Assembly (NCBI RefSeq): GCF_036231355.1 | Contig: NZ_CP109496.1 | Coordinates: 4,278,001-4,342,000 of the forward strand | Direction: 5' to 3' | DNA from: Streptomyces sp. NBC_01431 | GTDB taxonomy: Bacteria > Actinomycetota > Actinomycetes > Streptomycetales > Streptomycetaceae | Length of the DNA stretch: 64,000 nt | In this document: positions 49,099 through 59,847 of the stretch, piece by piece | Position numbering within the stretch: the first letter of the stretch is position 1 | How the letters are laid out: every line of letters starts with the position of its first letter | The notes under the pieces: generated by a model | Told to the model about the DNA's origin: nothing | What the model saw: the letters and a program-made list of their open reading frames with translations, nothing else | Database searches by the model: none | Translations under genes and position numbers: made by a program

Positions 49099-51366
49099 TT
49101 ACTTCACCGGCTCCGGCTCCGGCGTGGTCTCCGTCTCGGCGGTGCCCGCCGGGTCGGCCGGGGTCTTCACCGAGTCGAGGAGCAGCTGCGCCACGTCCAC
49201 GACCTGGAGCGACTCCTTGGCCTTGCCGTCGTTCTTCTTGCCGTTGACGGAGTCCGTCAGCATGACCAGGCAGAACGGGCAGGCCGTCGACACGATGTCC
49301 GGGTTGAGGGACAGGGCCTCGTCCACGCGCTCGTTGTTGATGCGCTTGCCGATCCGCTCCTCCATCCACATGCGCGCACCGCCGGCGCCGCAGCAGAAGC
49401 CGCGCTCCTTGTGGCGGTGCATCTCCTGCTGGCGCAGGCCCGGGACGGCCGACATGATCTCGCGCGGCGGCGTGTAGACCTTGTTGTGACGGCCCAGGTA
49501 GCACGGGTCGTGGTAGGTGATCAGACCGTCGACCGGGGTGACCGGGACCAGCTTGCCCTCGTCGATGAGGTGCTGGAGCAGCTGGGTGTGGTGGATGACC
49601 TCGAACTCGCCGCCCAGCTGCGGGTACTCGTTCGCGATCGTGTTGAAGCAGTGCGGGCAGGTCGCGACGATCTTCTTCGCGGACTTCGGCTTCTTGGTCG
49701 ACTCCTCTTCGTCGTCCTCTCCGAACGCCATGTTCAGCATCGCGACGTTTTCCTGGCCGAGCTGCTGGAAGAGCGGCTCGTTGCCGAGGCGGCGGGCCGA
49801 GTCACCGGTGCACTTCTCGTCGCCGCCCATGATCGCGAACTTGACGCCCGCCATGTGCAGGAGCTCCGCGAAGGCCTTCGTGGTCTTCTTCGCCCGGTCT
49901 TCGAGGGCGCCCGCGCAGCCGACCCAGTACAGGTAGTCGACCTCGGTGAGGTCCTCGATGTCCTTGCCGACGATCGGGACCTCGAAGTCGACCTCCTTGG
50001 TCCACTCGACGCGCTGCTTCTTGGCGAGCCCCCAGGGGTTGCCCTTCTTCTCCAGGTTCTTGAGCATCGTGCCCGCCTCGGACGGGAACGCGGACTCGAT
50101 CATCACCTGGTAGCGGCGCATGTCGACGATGTGGTCGATGTGCTCGATGTCGACCGGGCACTGCTCGACGCAGGCGCCGCACGTGGTGCAGGACCACAGG
50201 ACGTCCGGGTCGATGACGCCGTTCTCTTCGAGGGTGCCGATCAGCGGGCGCTCGGCCTCCGCGAGGGCGGCCGCCGGAACGTCCTTGAGCTGCTCCTGTG
50301 TCGCCTTCTCGTTGCCCTCCATGTCCTTGCCGCCGCCTGCGAGCAGGTACGGGGCCTTGGCGTGCGCGTGGTCGCGCAGGGACATGATCAGCAGCTTGGG
50401 GGAGAGCGGCTTGCCCGTGTTCCAGGCGGGGCACTGCGACTGGCAGCGCCCGCACTCGGTGCAGGTGGAGAAGTCGAGGATGCCCTTCCAGGAGAAGTGC
50501 TCGATCTGCGAGACGCCGTAGACGTCGTCCTCGCCCGGGTCCTCGAAGTCGATCGGCTTGCCGCCCGACGTCATCGGCTGGAGCGCGCCGAGGGCGACGC
50601 CGCCGTCCGACTCGCGCTTGAACCAGATGTTGGGGAAGGCGAGGAAGCGGTGCCAGGCCACACCCATGTCGGTCTTGAGCGCGACCGTGATCATCCAGAT
50701 GAACGACGTCGCGATCTTCAGGCCCGCGAAGAAGTAGGTGAGGTTCTGAAGGGTGGTCAGGCTCATCCCCTTGAACCAGGCGACCACCGGATACGAGACG
50801 AAGAACGAGGCCTCGTAGCTGTCGACGTGGTGCTGGGCGCCCTCCAGGGCGTGCAGCGTGAAGATGCAGACGCCGACGATGAGGATGACGGCCTCGACGA
50901 AGTACGCCTGGCCGGTGTTGGACCCCGCGAACCGGGACTTGCGGCCCGGCGCGCCCGGCCGGTTCAGCTGCCGGATGACGATCAGGGTCAGGATGCCGAT
51001 CGTCGTCATCGTGCCGAGGAACTCGACGAAGACGTTGTACGGCGCCCAGTCGCCGATGATCGGCAGGATCCAGTCGGCCTGGAAGAGCTGGCCGATGGCG
51101 TTGACGATCGTCAGCAGCAGCGAGAAGAAGCCCACGGCCACGAACCAGTGCGCGACGCCGACGATGCCCCACTTGTTCATGCGGGTGTGGCCGAGGAATT
51201 CCTTGACCACGGTGACCGTGCGCTGCGTGGGGTCGTCCGTGCGGGTGCCGGCCGGTACGGACTGGCCGAGGCGCATGAAGCGGTAGATCTGCACGATGGC
51301 ACGGCCGAACAGCGCTACGCCGACCGCGATTAGGACCAGCGACACGATGATCGCGGCGAGTTGCAT
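49099..51366 (-). CDS. Membrane-bound heterodisulfide-reductase-like Fe-S oxidoreductase
   Basis: 755 aa from ATG at 51366 behind gaggagccccacc. The N-terminal about 290 residues have five to six membrane helices of NarI/HdrE-like type (QLAAIIVSLVLIAVGVALFG; GIVGVAHWFVAVGFFSLLL). Then come two 4Fe-4S motifs (CTECGRCQSQCP; CTTCGACVEQCP) and two CCG domains with cysteine-rich YWVGCAG, CPHCFNTIANEY, DPCYLGR and GFCCGAGGARMW. It probably passes electrons between menaquinone and a cytoplasmic partner; redox partner unknown. The C-terminus is acidic and Pro-rich. Confidence 0.92.
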   Translation of the reverse strand: MQLAAIIVSLVLIAVGVALFGRAIVQIYRFMRLGQSVPAGTRTDDPTQRTVTVVKEFLGHTRMNKWGIVGVAHWFVAVGFFSLLLTIVNAIGQLFQADWILPIIGDWAPYNVFVEFLGTMTTIGILTLIVIRQLNRPGAPGRKSRFAGSNTGQAYFVEAVILIVGVCIFTLHALEGAQHHVDSYEASFFVSYPVVAWFKGMSLTTLQNLTYFFAGLKIATSFIWMITVALKTDMGVAWHRFLAFPNIWFKRESDGGVALGALQPMTSGGKPIDFEDPGEDDVYGVSQIEHFSWKGILDFSTCTECGRCQSQCPAWNTGKPLSPKLLIMSLRDHAHAKAPYLLAGGGKDMEGNEKATQEQLKDVPAAALAEAERPLIGTLEENGVIDPDVLWSCTTCGACVEQCPVDIEHIDHIVDMRRYQVMIESAFPSEAGTMLKNLEKKGNPWGLAKKQRVEWTKEVDFEVPIVGKDIEDLTEVDYLYWVGCAGALEDRAKKTTKAFAELLHMAGVKFAIMGGDEKCTGDSARRLGNEPLFQQLGQENVAMLNMAFGEDDEEESTKKPKSAKKIVATCPHCFNTIANEYPQLGGEFEVIHHTQLLQHLIDEGKLVPVTPVDGLITYHDPCYLGRHNKVYTPPREIMSAVPGLRQQEMHRHKERGFCCGAGGARMWMEERIGKRINNERVDEALSLNPDIVSTACPFCLVMLTDSVNGKKNDGKAKESLQVVDVAQLLLDSVKTPADPAGTAETETTPEPEPVK

Positions 51367-51638
51367 GGTGGGGCTCCTCGGGCCTGCGAGGTGGGTGACG
51401 GGGGACGGGCTCGAACGGATTACTAAGCAGTAACTTATCCAGTCCACCTGAGCGTACCCACTTATCCCGCCGCACTGTAGCCGCGCAAGCGGTGATCTGT
51501 GTCGCTCAGAGTGCCCTCGAACGCGACCGGTTATCCATCGTGTTATTCACCACATATGCGGACATAACAAACTAACTTGTTCTCCGCCACTTCTTGTTCT
51601 CCGCGCCTTGCCGACGATCGAACCGAATTGGGTGTCCC

Positions 51639-52487
51639 ATGCCAGCTCCCGCCACGTACCTCGTCACCGGTGGCGCCGGATTCATCGGCTCGCACCTCGC
51701 CGACGCGCTGCTCGGCCGGGGCCACACCGTGATCGTGCTCGACGACCTGTCCACCGGCGCCCGCGCCAACCTCGCCGCCGTCTGGTCCGACCCACGGCTG
51801 CGCTTCGTGCGCGGCTGCGTCCTGGACGAGCGCCTCACCGACGAACTGACCGCGCGCTGCGACACCGTGGTCCACCTCGCCCCCGTGACGGGCTGCGTCG
51901 GCGCCGCGGCCCTGCGGCACGGCCGCGGGCTCCTGATCGCGGCGGCGGACGGCCGCGGCGAGGCGGCCGCGGGCGCCACCGTCGTACGGATCGGGGAGAC
52001 CGTCGGACCCCGCCAGTCGCCCGGACATGGCACCCTGCTGCGCCGCCTGGTGCGCCGGGCCGTCGCCGGCGAGCCGCTCACCGTGTACGGCGGCGGCACC
52101 CGGCGCTGCCGCTTCCTCGACGTCGCCGACGCGGTGGACGCGCTGCTCGCCCTGCTCGCGCACCCGGCTGCCGCGGGCGCCGAGTTCGATCTCACCGGCG
52201 CCGAGGAGACGACCGTCCTGGCCCTGGCCGAGCGCACGCTGGCCCGCAGCGGCGTCGCCGGCGAGGTCCGCCGGCTTCCGTACCCCGACGACCGCGCCCC
52301 GTGCGAACAGGAAACTGCTACCCCGCCCGACCCGGCGCGGCTGAGCGAACTCACCGGCTGGCGGCCCGCGCGCGGCCTCGACGACATCCTCGACGCGGCG
52401 CTCGCGCGGGCCCGCACCGAAGCGCCCGTCGTCCTGCCCGGCCTGCGCCTGCCCGCCGCCTCGCCGGCCGGGCAGCACCTCGGCTGA
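51639..52487 (+). CDS. NAD-dependent epimerase/dehydratase-like protein lacking its active-site segment
   Basis: 282 aa from ATG at 51639. Rossmann motif YLVTGGAGFIGSHLADALLG, acidic DDLSTGARANL, late TVYGGGTRRCRFLDVADAVD and LSELTGWRPARGLDDILDAA are typical of extended SDR nucleotide-sugar enzymes (about 310-340 aa). Between VVHLAPVTGCVGAAALRHGR and VVRIGETVGPRQSPG about 60-80 residues are missing, including the Ser and the YxxxK catalytic pair. The frame stays intact, so it may be a non-catalytic NAD-binding paralogue. First of a four-gene glycan cluster. Confidence 0.82.
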   Translation: MPAPATYLVTGGAGFIGSHLADALLGRGHTVIVLDDLSTGARANLAAVWSDPRLRFVRGCVLDERLTDELTARCDTVVHLAPVTGCVGAAALRHGRGLLIAAADGRGEAAAGATVVRIGETVGPRQSPGHGTLLRRLVRRAVAGEPLTVYGGGTRRCRFLDVADAVDALLALLAHPAAAGAEFDLTGAEETTVLALAERTLARSGVAGEVRRLPYPDDRAPCEQETATPPDPARLSELTGWRPARGLDDILDAALARARTEAPVVLPGLRLPAASPAGQHLG

Positions 52488-52499
52488 GGGGGGCCGGAC

Positions 52500-53546
52500 A
52501 TGCTGCACGGGATCACGGCCGCCACCTCGGCCCTCGTACTGGCCGCCCTGCTGGCCGGCCTCATCCGCACCCTAGCCCTGCGCTTCGGCTGGGCCGGGGT
52601 CCGCAGGCGCGGCACCACCCCGCACCTCGGCGGCATCGCCGTCGCGCTCGCCACCCTCGGCGTGGCCTGCGCGGGGCCGCTGCTCGGCGTCGCCGAACTC
52701 GGCGAGGGCGTCGCCCCCCTGCTCGGCGCGGCCGGCGCGGTCGCGCTGCTCGGCCTGGTCGGCGACCTTCGGCCGCTGGGCGGACGGGTCCGGCTCGGCG
52801 CGGAAGCCGCCGCCGCTACCGCTGTCGTCACGCTGGCCGGTCTGCCGCCGGGCGCGGGCGCCCTCGCGGTGCTGTGGATCGTGTTCGTCACCAACGCCTT
52901 CCAGCTCCTGGACACCTCCGACGGCGCGATGGGCGCGGTCGCCGCCGTCACCGCGCTCGGCCTCGCGGTCTGCGCCATCGCCGAGGGCCGCCCCGGACAC
53001 GGGCTGCTCCTGAGCGTGCTCGCCGCCGCCCTGACCGGCTTCCTGCTGCACAACTGGCACCCGGCCCGCATCCATCTCGGCGACTGCGGCTCCCTGTTCA
53101 CCGGGTTCCTGCTCGCCTCCTCCGCGGTGGCCGTGCACGCCACCACGCCCGCCCCGCAGGCCACCGCCGAACTGTTCGCGCTGACCGTCGTCGTCCTCAC
53201 CGACACCCTGCTGGTCCTGGTGTCCCGGCGCCTCGTGGGCCGCCCGCTGCTGCGCGGCGGCGGCGACCACATCGCCCACCGGCTGCGCCGCATGGGCTTC
53301 ACCACCCAGGGCTCGGCCGTCGTCCTGGGCCTCGCGTCGCTGGCCGCGACCCTCGTCGGTCTCCAGATCCACGACGGGCGCATCGCCCCGGTCGCGGTGC
53401 TGCCGCTCGGCCTCCTGGTGCCCTCCGCGGTGGTGCTGCTGCTCCGGGTGCCGGTGTACGGCCCGGCCTCGCGGCGCCGCGCACCCCGCGCCCGTACCCC
53501 CGCGGGATCCACCGCCTCCGTCGACATGGCGGGCGGCCGCGGATGA
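52500..53546 (+). CDS. Glycosyltransferase family 4 (WecA/MraY-like) prenyl-phosphate sugar-1-phosphate transferase
   Basis: 348-aa polytopic membrane protein with about ten helices. Polyprenyl-phosphate:UDP-sugar-1-phosphate transferase motifs: TPHLGGIAVALATL, VTNAFQLLDTSDGAMG (the Mg-binding acidic site, canonical NxxNxxDGxDG), ARIHLGDCGSLFTGF and the loop GGDHIAHRLRRMG (HxxxR-like). Expected to start a surface glycan on a lipid carrier. Located between the SDR and the methyltransferase; its stop overlaps the earliest start of the next gene. Confidence 0.87.
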   Translation: MLHGITAATSALVLAALLAGLIRTLALRFGWAGVRRRGTTPHLGGIAVALATLGVACAGPLLGVAELGEGVAPLLGAAGAVALLGLVGDLRPLGGRVRLGAEAAAATAVVTLAGLPPGAGALAVLWIVFVTNAFQLLDTSDGAMGAVAAVTALGLAVCAIAEGRPGHGLLLSVLAAALTGFLLHNWHPARIHLGDCGSLFTGFLLASSAVAVHATTPAPQATAELFALTVVVLTDTLLVLVSRRLVGRPLLRGGGDHIAHRLRRMGFTTQGSAVVLGLASLAATLVGLQIHDGRIAPVAVLPLGLLVPSAVVLLLRVPVYGPASRRRAPRARTPAGSTASVDMAGGRG

Positions 53547-53575
53547 CCCCGTTTCCAGCAGGGAGCAGTACGCAC

Positions 53576-54349
53576 GTGATGACCTACCTCCTGCGCCGGG
53601 CGCGCCGCGCGCTGCGCCGCCTCGGCGTCGACGTGGTGCGCCACCGCCCCGGCGCCGACGACCTGGTCCGCCTGCTCAGCCGGTACGAGATCGACCTGGT
53701 CATCGATGTCGGCGCGCACCGCGGCGACTTCGGCGCCCGGCTGCGCGAGGCGGGCTACCGCGGCCGCATCGTGTCCTTCGAGCCGCTGCGCGAGGCCCGC
53801 GCCGAACTGCGTCACCGCGCCGCCCTCGACGACACCTGGAGCGTCCTGCCGTACGCGCTCGGCGACCGCACCGGCACCGCGACCCTCAACGTCTCCGGCC
53901 ACTGCGGCCCAGCGAGCTCCTTCCTGGAGATGATGCCCCGCCACCTCGCCGCCGCGCCCCGCACCGCGTACACGGGCGACGTCATCGTGGAGACGCGCCG
54001 CCTGGACGAGCTCTGGGAGCAGGTCACCGCCCCCGGCGAGCGGGTCTTCCTCGCGCTGGACGTGCAGGGGTACGAGGCTCAAGTCCTGGGCGGGGTGGGC
54101 GAGTTCGCCGACGAGATCTGCGGGCTGCGGATCGGCGCGCCGCTGGTGCCGCTCTTCAAGGGCGCCCCGCTCTTCGACGAGCTGCTCGCGCTGGCCCGGG
54201 AGGGGCTCGGCCTGACGCTGATGTCGATGGCACCGGGCCTCAGCGACCCCCGCGACGGCCGCCTGCTCCAGTGCGACCTGGTGCTGCTGCGCGAGGACAG
54301 CCCCCGCCCCGATGAGCAGGTGCCCGCGCAGGTCCCGGCCGCCGTGTGA
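53576..54349 (+). CDS. FkbM-family methyltransferase
   Basis: 257 aa from GTG at 53576 behind gggag (53561-53565); ATG 53543, overlapping the upstream stop as ATGA, is the alternative. SAM-binding LVIDVGAHRGDFGARLREAG, RIVSFEPLREARAELR, LNVSGHCGPASSFLEM and FLALDVQGYEAQVLGG are typical FkbM motifs. Probably O-methylates a sugar of the same glycan. Confidence 0.9.
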   Translation: MMTYLLRRARRALRRLGVDVVRHRPGADDLVRLLSRYEIDLVIDVGAHRGDFGARLREAGYRGRIVSFEPLREARAELRHRAALDDTWSVLPYALGDRTGTATLNVSGHCGPASSFLEMMPRHLAAAPRTAYTGDVIVETRRLDELWEQVTAPGERVFLALDVQGYEAQVLGGVGEFADEICGLRIGAPLVPLFKGAPLFDELLALAREGLGLTLMSMAPGLSDPRDGRLLQCDLVLLREDSPRPDEQVPAQVPAAV

Positions 54350-54360
54350 GCCGTGCGGGC

Positions 54361-55328
54361 CTAGGCCCAGAAGCCCTGGTGGGTGGGGAAGCCCTCCCAC
54401 GGGTCGCTCGGCGGGGCCGGGAGCGGGACGTAGGCGCGCAGCATGTGCTGGAGGGCGTGGCGTTCGGTGAGGCGGGCGGCGGCCCAGGTGCGCAACCCGG
54501 CCGCCCGGCGCAGCAGTTCGGCCGGGTCCTGGCGCAGCAGCTCCCGCACCCGGTCAGCCGCCTTGCGCGGGGTGTCCACCAGGTGCAGCCCGTGTTCGGG
54601 ACCCGGCAGCCACTCCAGACCGGGGCGGCGCGGGCCGACGTGGGCGCGGCCCGCCCCGAGCGCGAGGGGGAGCCGTTCGCAGAAGTACCCGGCGTGGTGG
54701 CGGTGGTGGTGCCAGCCGACGGTGACCAGCGCGCGCCGCAGCGCCCCGGGCGACTCGGGGTGCTCCGGCCGGTACGGCATCGGGTCACCCGCGAGCAGGC
54801 CCCTCAACTCCCTTGCTAGCAGCCGGTGTTCGCGTCCGCGGCCGGCGATCAGGGCGACCCCGCTCGGTTCGTGGTGGGCGGGCTCGTCCAGGAAGGGCTG
54901 CGGCACGGTGTGCGGTACGTAGTGCACGGGGCGGCGGGCCGCGCGCTGGAGCAGTGCCGCCTGTGGGCCCATGGCCACGCTGTAGATCTCCTCCGCGCAC
55001 CGCATCCAGACCAGGTTGCGCTCGCGGGGCGGCCGGCTCAGCCCGCTCCAGGCCTCGCCCTCCCACACCACGACGGGCGGCGCGCCGATGGCGCCGAGCC
55101 AGCCGAGCACGTCCCGGCGGCGCCAGGGGCGGGGTTGCGGCGACTGCACGAAGACCGCGCACGGGCGGACGTCGGCGGGCAGCGGCTGCCCGTCGCCGGG
55201 CACCACGCAGGCGTACCGGAGCAGCCCGTCGGCGGCGAGCGAGGCGAAGGCGGCCCCGAACCGGGTGTGCGGGCCCAGCGGGCCGCGCTCGTTGCCGATG
55301 TGCAGGACGAGGGGGGTGCGGGGGGTCA
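54361..55328 (-). CDS. Glycosyltransferase-like protein (CgeB-type)
   Basis: 322 aa from ATG at 55328 (MTPRTPLVLHIGNERGPLGP); the frame to 55512 is not supported. The end GWHHHRHHAGYFCERLPLAL plus RPGLEWLPGPEHGLHLVDTP and DPAELLRRAAGLRTWAAARL fits the nucleotide-binding C-terminal half of CgeB-like GT-B enzymes. Convergent with the methyltransferase, 11 bp apart. Confidence 0.75.
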
Positions 55329-55496
55329 TCGACGTACGCCTTCCTCGGTGCGGGAGGCTCATCATCGACGGACAAAAGGCGTGAAACGGAAAGGCCGGGC
55401 CGCTGGCCGGGGGTGAACGACCGGAAGGGTGCCGCCCGTTCGGGCCCGGTGTGAGCTGGCCCGACGGCTCTGATTGCCGGTAAGCGCAGGATAAAA

Positions 55497-55517
55497 GTTG
55501 AGTCGATGCCACTCAGC
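55497..55517. promoter_or_regulatory. HAIR-like operator (upstream) of dnaK
   Basis: TTGAGT-N7-ACTCAG, an imperfect match to the HspR-binding HAIR element CTTGAGT-N7-ACTCAAG, 52 bp upstream of the second copy. Confidence 0.75.
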
Positions 55518-55548
55518 TCTGTTGACGCCGTGGGACGAGTGATGCATC

Positions 55549-55569
55549 CTTGAGCCAGTTCCACTCAAG
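55549..55569. promoter_or_regulatory. HAIR operator (proximal) of dnaK
   Basis: CTTGAGC-N7-ACTCAAG, a near-perfect HAIR palindrome 22-42 bp before the dnaK ATG. HspR encoded by the last gene of the operon should bind here. Confidence 0.9.
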
Positions 55570-55590
55570 TAGTCAGTTGGAGGAATCGAA

Positions 55591-57452
<1,862 letters not shown>

Positions 57453-57453
<1 letters not shown>

Positions 57454-58091
57454 TGACGGAGGAGACCCCGGGCTTCGAGGAGAAGCCCGACGTCCCCTCC
57501 GGCGCTCAGGAAGACGCCGAGCCGAAGGCCGCCGACTCCTCCGAGAAGGGGAAGGCGGCCCCGGCCGGGGACGCAGCCAAGGACATCGCTCTGCAGGCTC
57601 AGCTGGACCAGGCCCAGACGGCGCTCGCCGAGCGCACCGCGGACCTCCAGCGCCTCCAGGCCGAGTACCAGAACTACCGCCGCCGCGTGGAGCGGGACCG
57701 CGTCACGGTCAAGGAGATCGCCGTCGCCGGCCTCCTGACCGAGCTGCTGCCCACGCTCGACGACGTCGGCCGGGCCCGTGAACACGGCGAGCTGACCGGC
57801 GGCTTCAAGTCGGTGGCCGAGTCTCTTGAGACGGTCGCCGCGAAGATGGGCCTCCAGCAGTTCGGCAAGGAGGGCGAGCCCTTCGACCCGACGGTCCACG
57901 AGGCCCTGATGCACAGCTACGCGCCGGACGTCACCGAGACGACCTGCGTGGCGATCCTGCAGCCCGGGTACCGGATCGGCGAGCGTACGATCCGGCCCGC
58001 CCGGGTCGCGGTGGCCGAGCCCCAGCCGGGGGCGGCCGCCAAGGACGAGAAGTCGGACGACGAGGAGAGCGGTGGCCCCGACAAGGGCTGA
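57453..58091 (+). CDS. grpE: Nucleotide exchange factor GrpE
   Basis: 212 aa, start ATG at 57453 overlapping the dnaK stop by one base (TGATG). Long acidic N-terminus, coiled coil (LDQAQTALAERTADLQRLQA, YQNYRRRVERDR) and the C-terminal beta domain (FDPTVHEALMHSYAPDVTET; GYRIGERTIRPARVAVAEP). Releases ADP from DnaK. Confidence 0.98.
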
Positions 58092-58136
58092 CGCAGCGGT
58101 CTTGGAAGCAGTGACCGTTCGGAAGGAGGGACGTCG

Positions 58137-59318
58137 ATGAACACGAAGGACTTCGTCGAGAAGGACTACTACAAGGTTCTCGGCGTCCCCAAGGACGCCA
58201 CCGATGCCGAGATCAAGAAGGCGTACCGCAAGCTCGCCCGCGAGAACCACCCGGACGCCAACAAGGGCGACACCAAGGCGGAGGAGCGCTTCAAGGAGAT
58301 CTCCGAGGCCAACGACATCCTCGGCGACCCCAAGAAGCGCAAGGAGTACGACGAGGCGCGCGCCCTGTTCGGCAACGGCGGCTACCGGGCGGGTCCCGGG
58401 GCCGGCGGCGGCTTCAACTTCGACCTGGGCGACCTGTTCGGCGGGCAGCAGCCCGGCGGCGGCGCCGGGGCCGGCGGCTTCGGGGGCGGGCTCGGCGACG
58501 TGTTCGGCGGCCTGTTCAACCGGGGCGGCGCGGGCACCGGCACCCGCACCCAGCCGCGCCGCGGGCAGGACCTGGAGTCCGAGGTGACGCTCAGCTTCAC
58601 CGAGGCGGTCGACGGCGCCACCGTCCCGATCCGGCTGTCCAGCCAGTCCCCCTGCAAGGCCTGCTCGGGCACCGGCGACAAGAACGGCACGCCCAGGGTG
58701 TGCCCGACGTGTGTCGGCACCGGCCAGGTCTCGCGCGGCTCGGGCGGCGGCTTCTCGCTGACCGACCCGTGCGTGGACTGCAAGGGCCGCGGCCTGATCG
58801 CCGAGAACCCGTGCGACATCTGCAAGGGCAGCGGGCGGGCCCGCTCCTCGCGCACCATGCAGGTCCGCATCCCGGCCGGCGTCAGCGACAACCAGCGCAT
58901 CCGGCTGCGCGGCAAGGGCGCGCCGGGCGAACGGGGCGGCCCCGCGGGCGACTTGTACGTCGTCGTCCACGTGGACACCCACCCGGTCTTCGGCCGCAAG
59001 GACGACAACCTCACCATCACGGTGCCGGTCACCTATGTGGAGGCGGCGCTGGGCGGCGAGGTCAAGGTCCCCACCCTGGGCGGCCCCGCGGTCACCCTGA
59101 AACTGCCCGCGGGCACCCCCAACGGCCGTACGATGCGGGCGCGCGGCAAGGGCGCGGTCCGCAAGGACGGCACCCGGGGCGACCTGCTGGTCACGGTCGA
59201 GGTGGCCGTGCCGAAGGACATGGACGACAAGGCCCGCGAGGCCCTGGAGACCTACCGCGAGGCGACTGCGGGTGAGGACCCGCGGGCAGAACTGTTCCAG
59301 GCCGCGAAGGGAGCATGA
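58137..59318 (+). CDS. dnaJ: Co-chaperone DnaJ
   Basis: 393 aa. J domain with NHPD (DYYKVLGVPKDATDAEIKKA), Gly/Phe-rich linker (FNFDLGDLFGGQQPGGGAGA), four zinc repeats (CKACSGTG, CPTCVGTG, CVDCKGRG, CDICKGSG), and the C-terminal client-binding domains. Stimulates DnaK ATPase. Starts 45 bp after grpE with ggaaggaggg. Confidence 0.98.
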   Translation: MNTKDFVEKDYYKVLGVPKDATDAEIKKAYRKLARENHPDANKGDTKAEERFKEISEANDILGDPKKRKEYDEARALFGNGGYRAGPGAGGGFNFDLGDLFGGQQPGGGAGAGGFGGGLGDVFGGLFNRGGAGTGTRTQPRRGQDLESEVTLSFTEAVDGATVPIRLSSQSPCKACSGTGDKNGTPRVCPTCVGTGQVSRGSGGGFSLTDPCVDCKGRGLIAENPCDICKGSGRARSSRTMQVRIPAGVSDNQRIRLRGKGAPGERGGPAGDLYVVVHVDTHPVFGRKDDNLTITVPVTYVEAALGGEVKVPTLGGPAVTLKLPAGTPNGRTMRARGKGAVRKDGTRGDLLVTVEVAVPKDMDDKAREALETYREATAGEDPRAELFQAAKGA

Positions 59319-59319
59319 G

Positions 59320-59769
59320 ATGGACCCCCGCCGGAGTCGGAACCCGTACGAGTTGAACGACGAGACGCCGGTGTACGTCATCTCGGTGGCGGCCCAGCTC
59401 TCCGGCCTGCACCCGCAGACCCTGCGGCAGTACGACCGCCTCGGCCTGGTCTCGCCCGACCGCACGGCCGGGCGCGGCCGGCGCTACTCGGCCCGTGACA
59501 TCGAACTGCTGCGTACGGTGCAGCAGTTGTCGCAGGACGAGGGCATCAACCTGGCGGGCATCAAGCGCATCATCGAGCTGGAGAACCAGGTCGCGGCGCT
59601 TCAGGCGAGGGTGGCCGAGCTGTCGTCGGCGGTCGAGGGCGCGGCCGTCGCCATGCGGCAGCGCGAGGCCCAGGTGCACGCTTCCTACCGCCGGGACCTG
59701 GTCCCGTACCAGGACGTGCAGCAGGCGAGCGCGCTGGTCGTGTGGCGCCCGAAGCGGGCGACGGAGTAG
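59320..59769 (+). CDS. hspR: Heat-shock repressor HspR (MerR family)
   Basis: 149 aa from ATG at 59320, immediately after the dnaJ stop. MerR-type helix-turn-helix (VYVISVAAQLSGLHPQTLRQ, then YDRLGLVSPDRTAGRGRRYS) followed by a coiled coil (IIELENQVAALQARVAELSS). Represses the dnaK operon and clpB through HAIR sites; matching sites are present at 55549 and 62059. Confidence 0.97.
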   Translation: MDPRRSRNPYELNDETPVYVISVAAQLSGLHPQTLRQYDRLGLVSPDRTAGRGRRYSARDIELLRTVQQLSQDEGINLAGIKRIIELENQVAALQARVAELSSAVEGAAVAMRQREAQVHASYRRDLVPYQDVQQASALVVWRPKRATE

Positions 59770-59847
59770 TCCGGGCCGTCCGCGGCCCCGCGAGCGCTCT
59801 CAGGGCCCGCTGTCCCCTCTCCCGGGGCGGCGGGCCTTGTGCGTGCC

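Noticed and set aside
51572..54400. 942-aa and 913-aa ORFs overlapping the glycan genes
   Set aside because: The plus-strand one only makes sense in its last third (the FkbM gene); the rest and the antisense ORF are shadows of the SDR and transferase genes.
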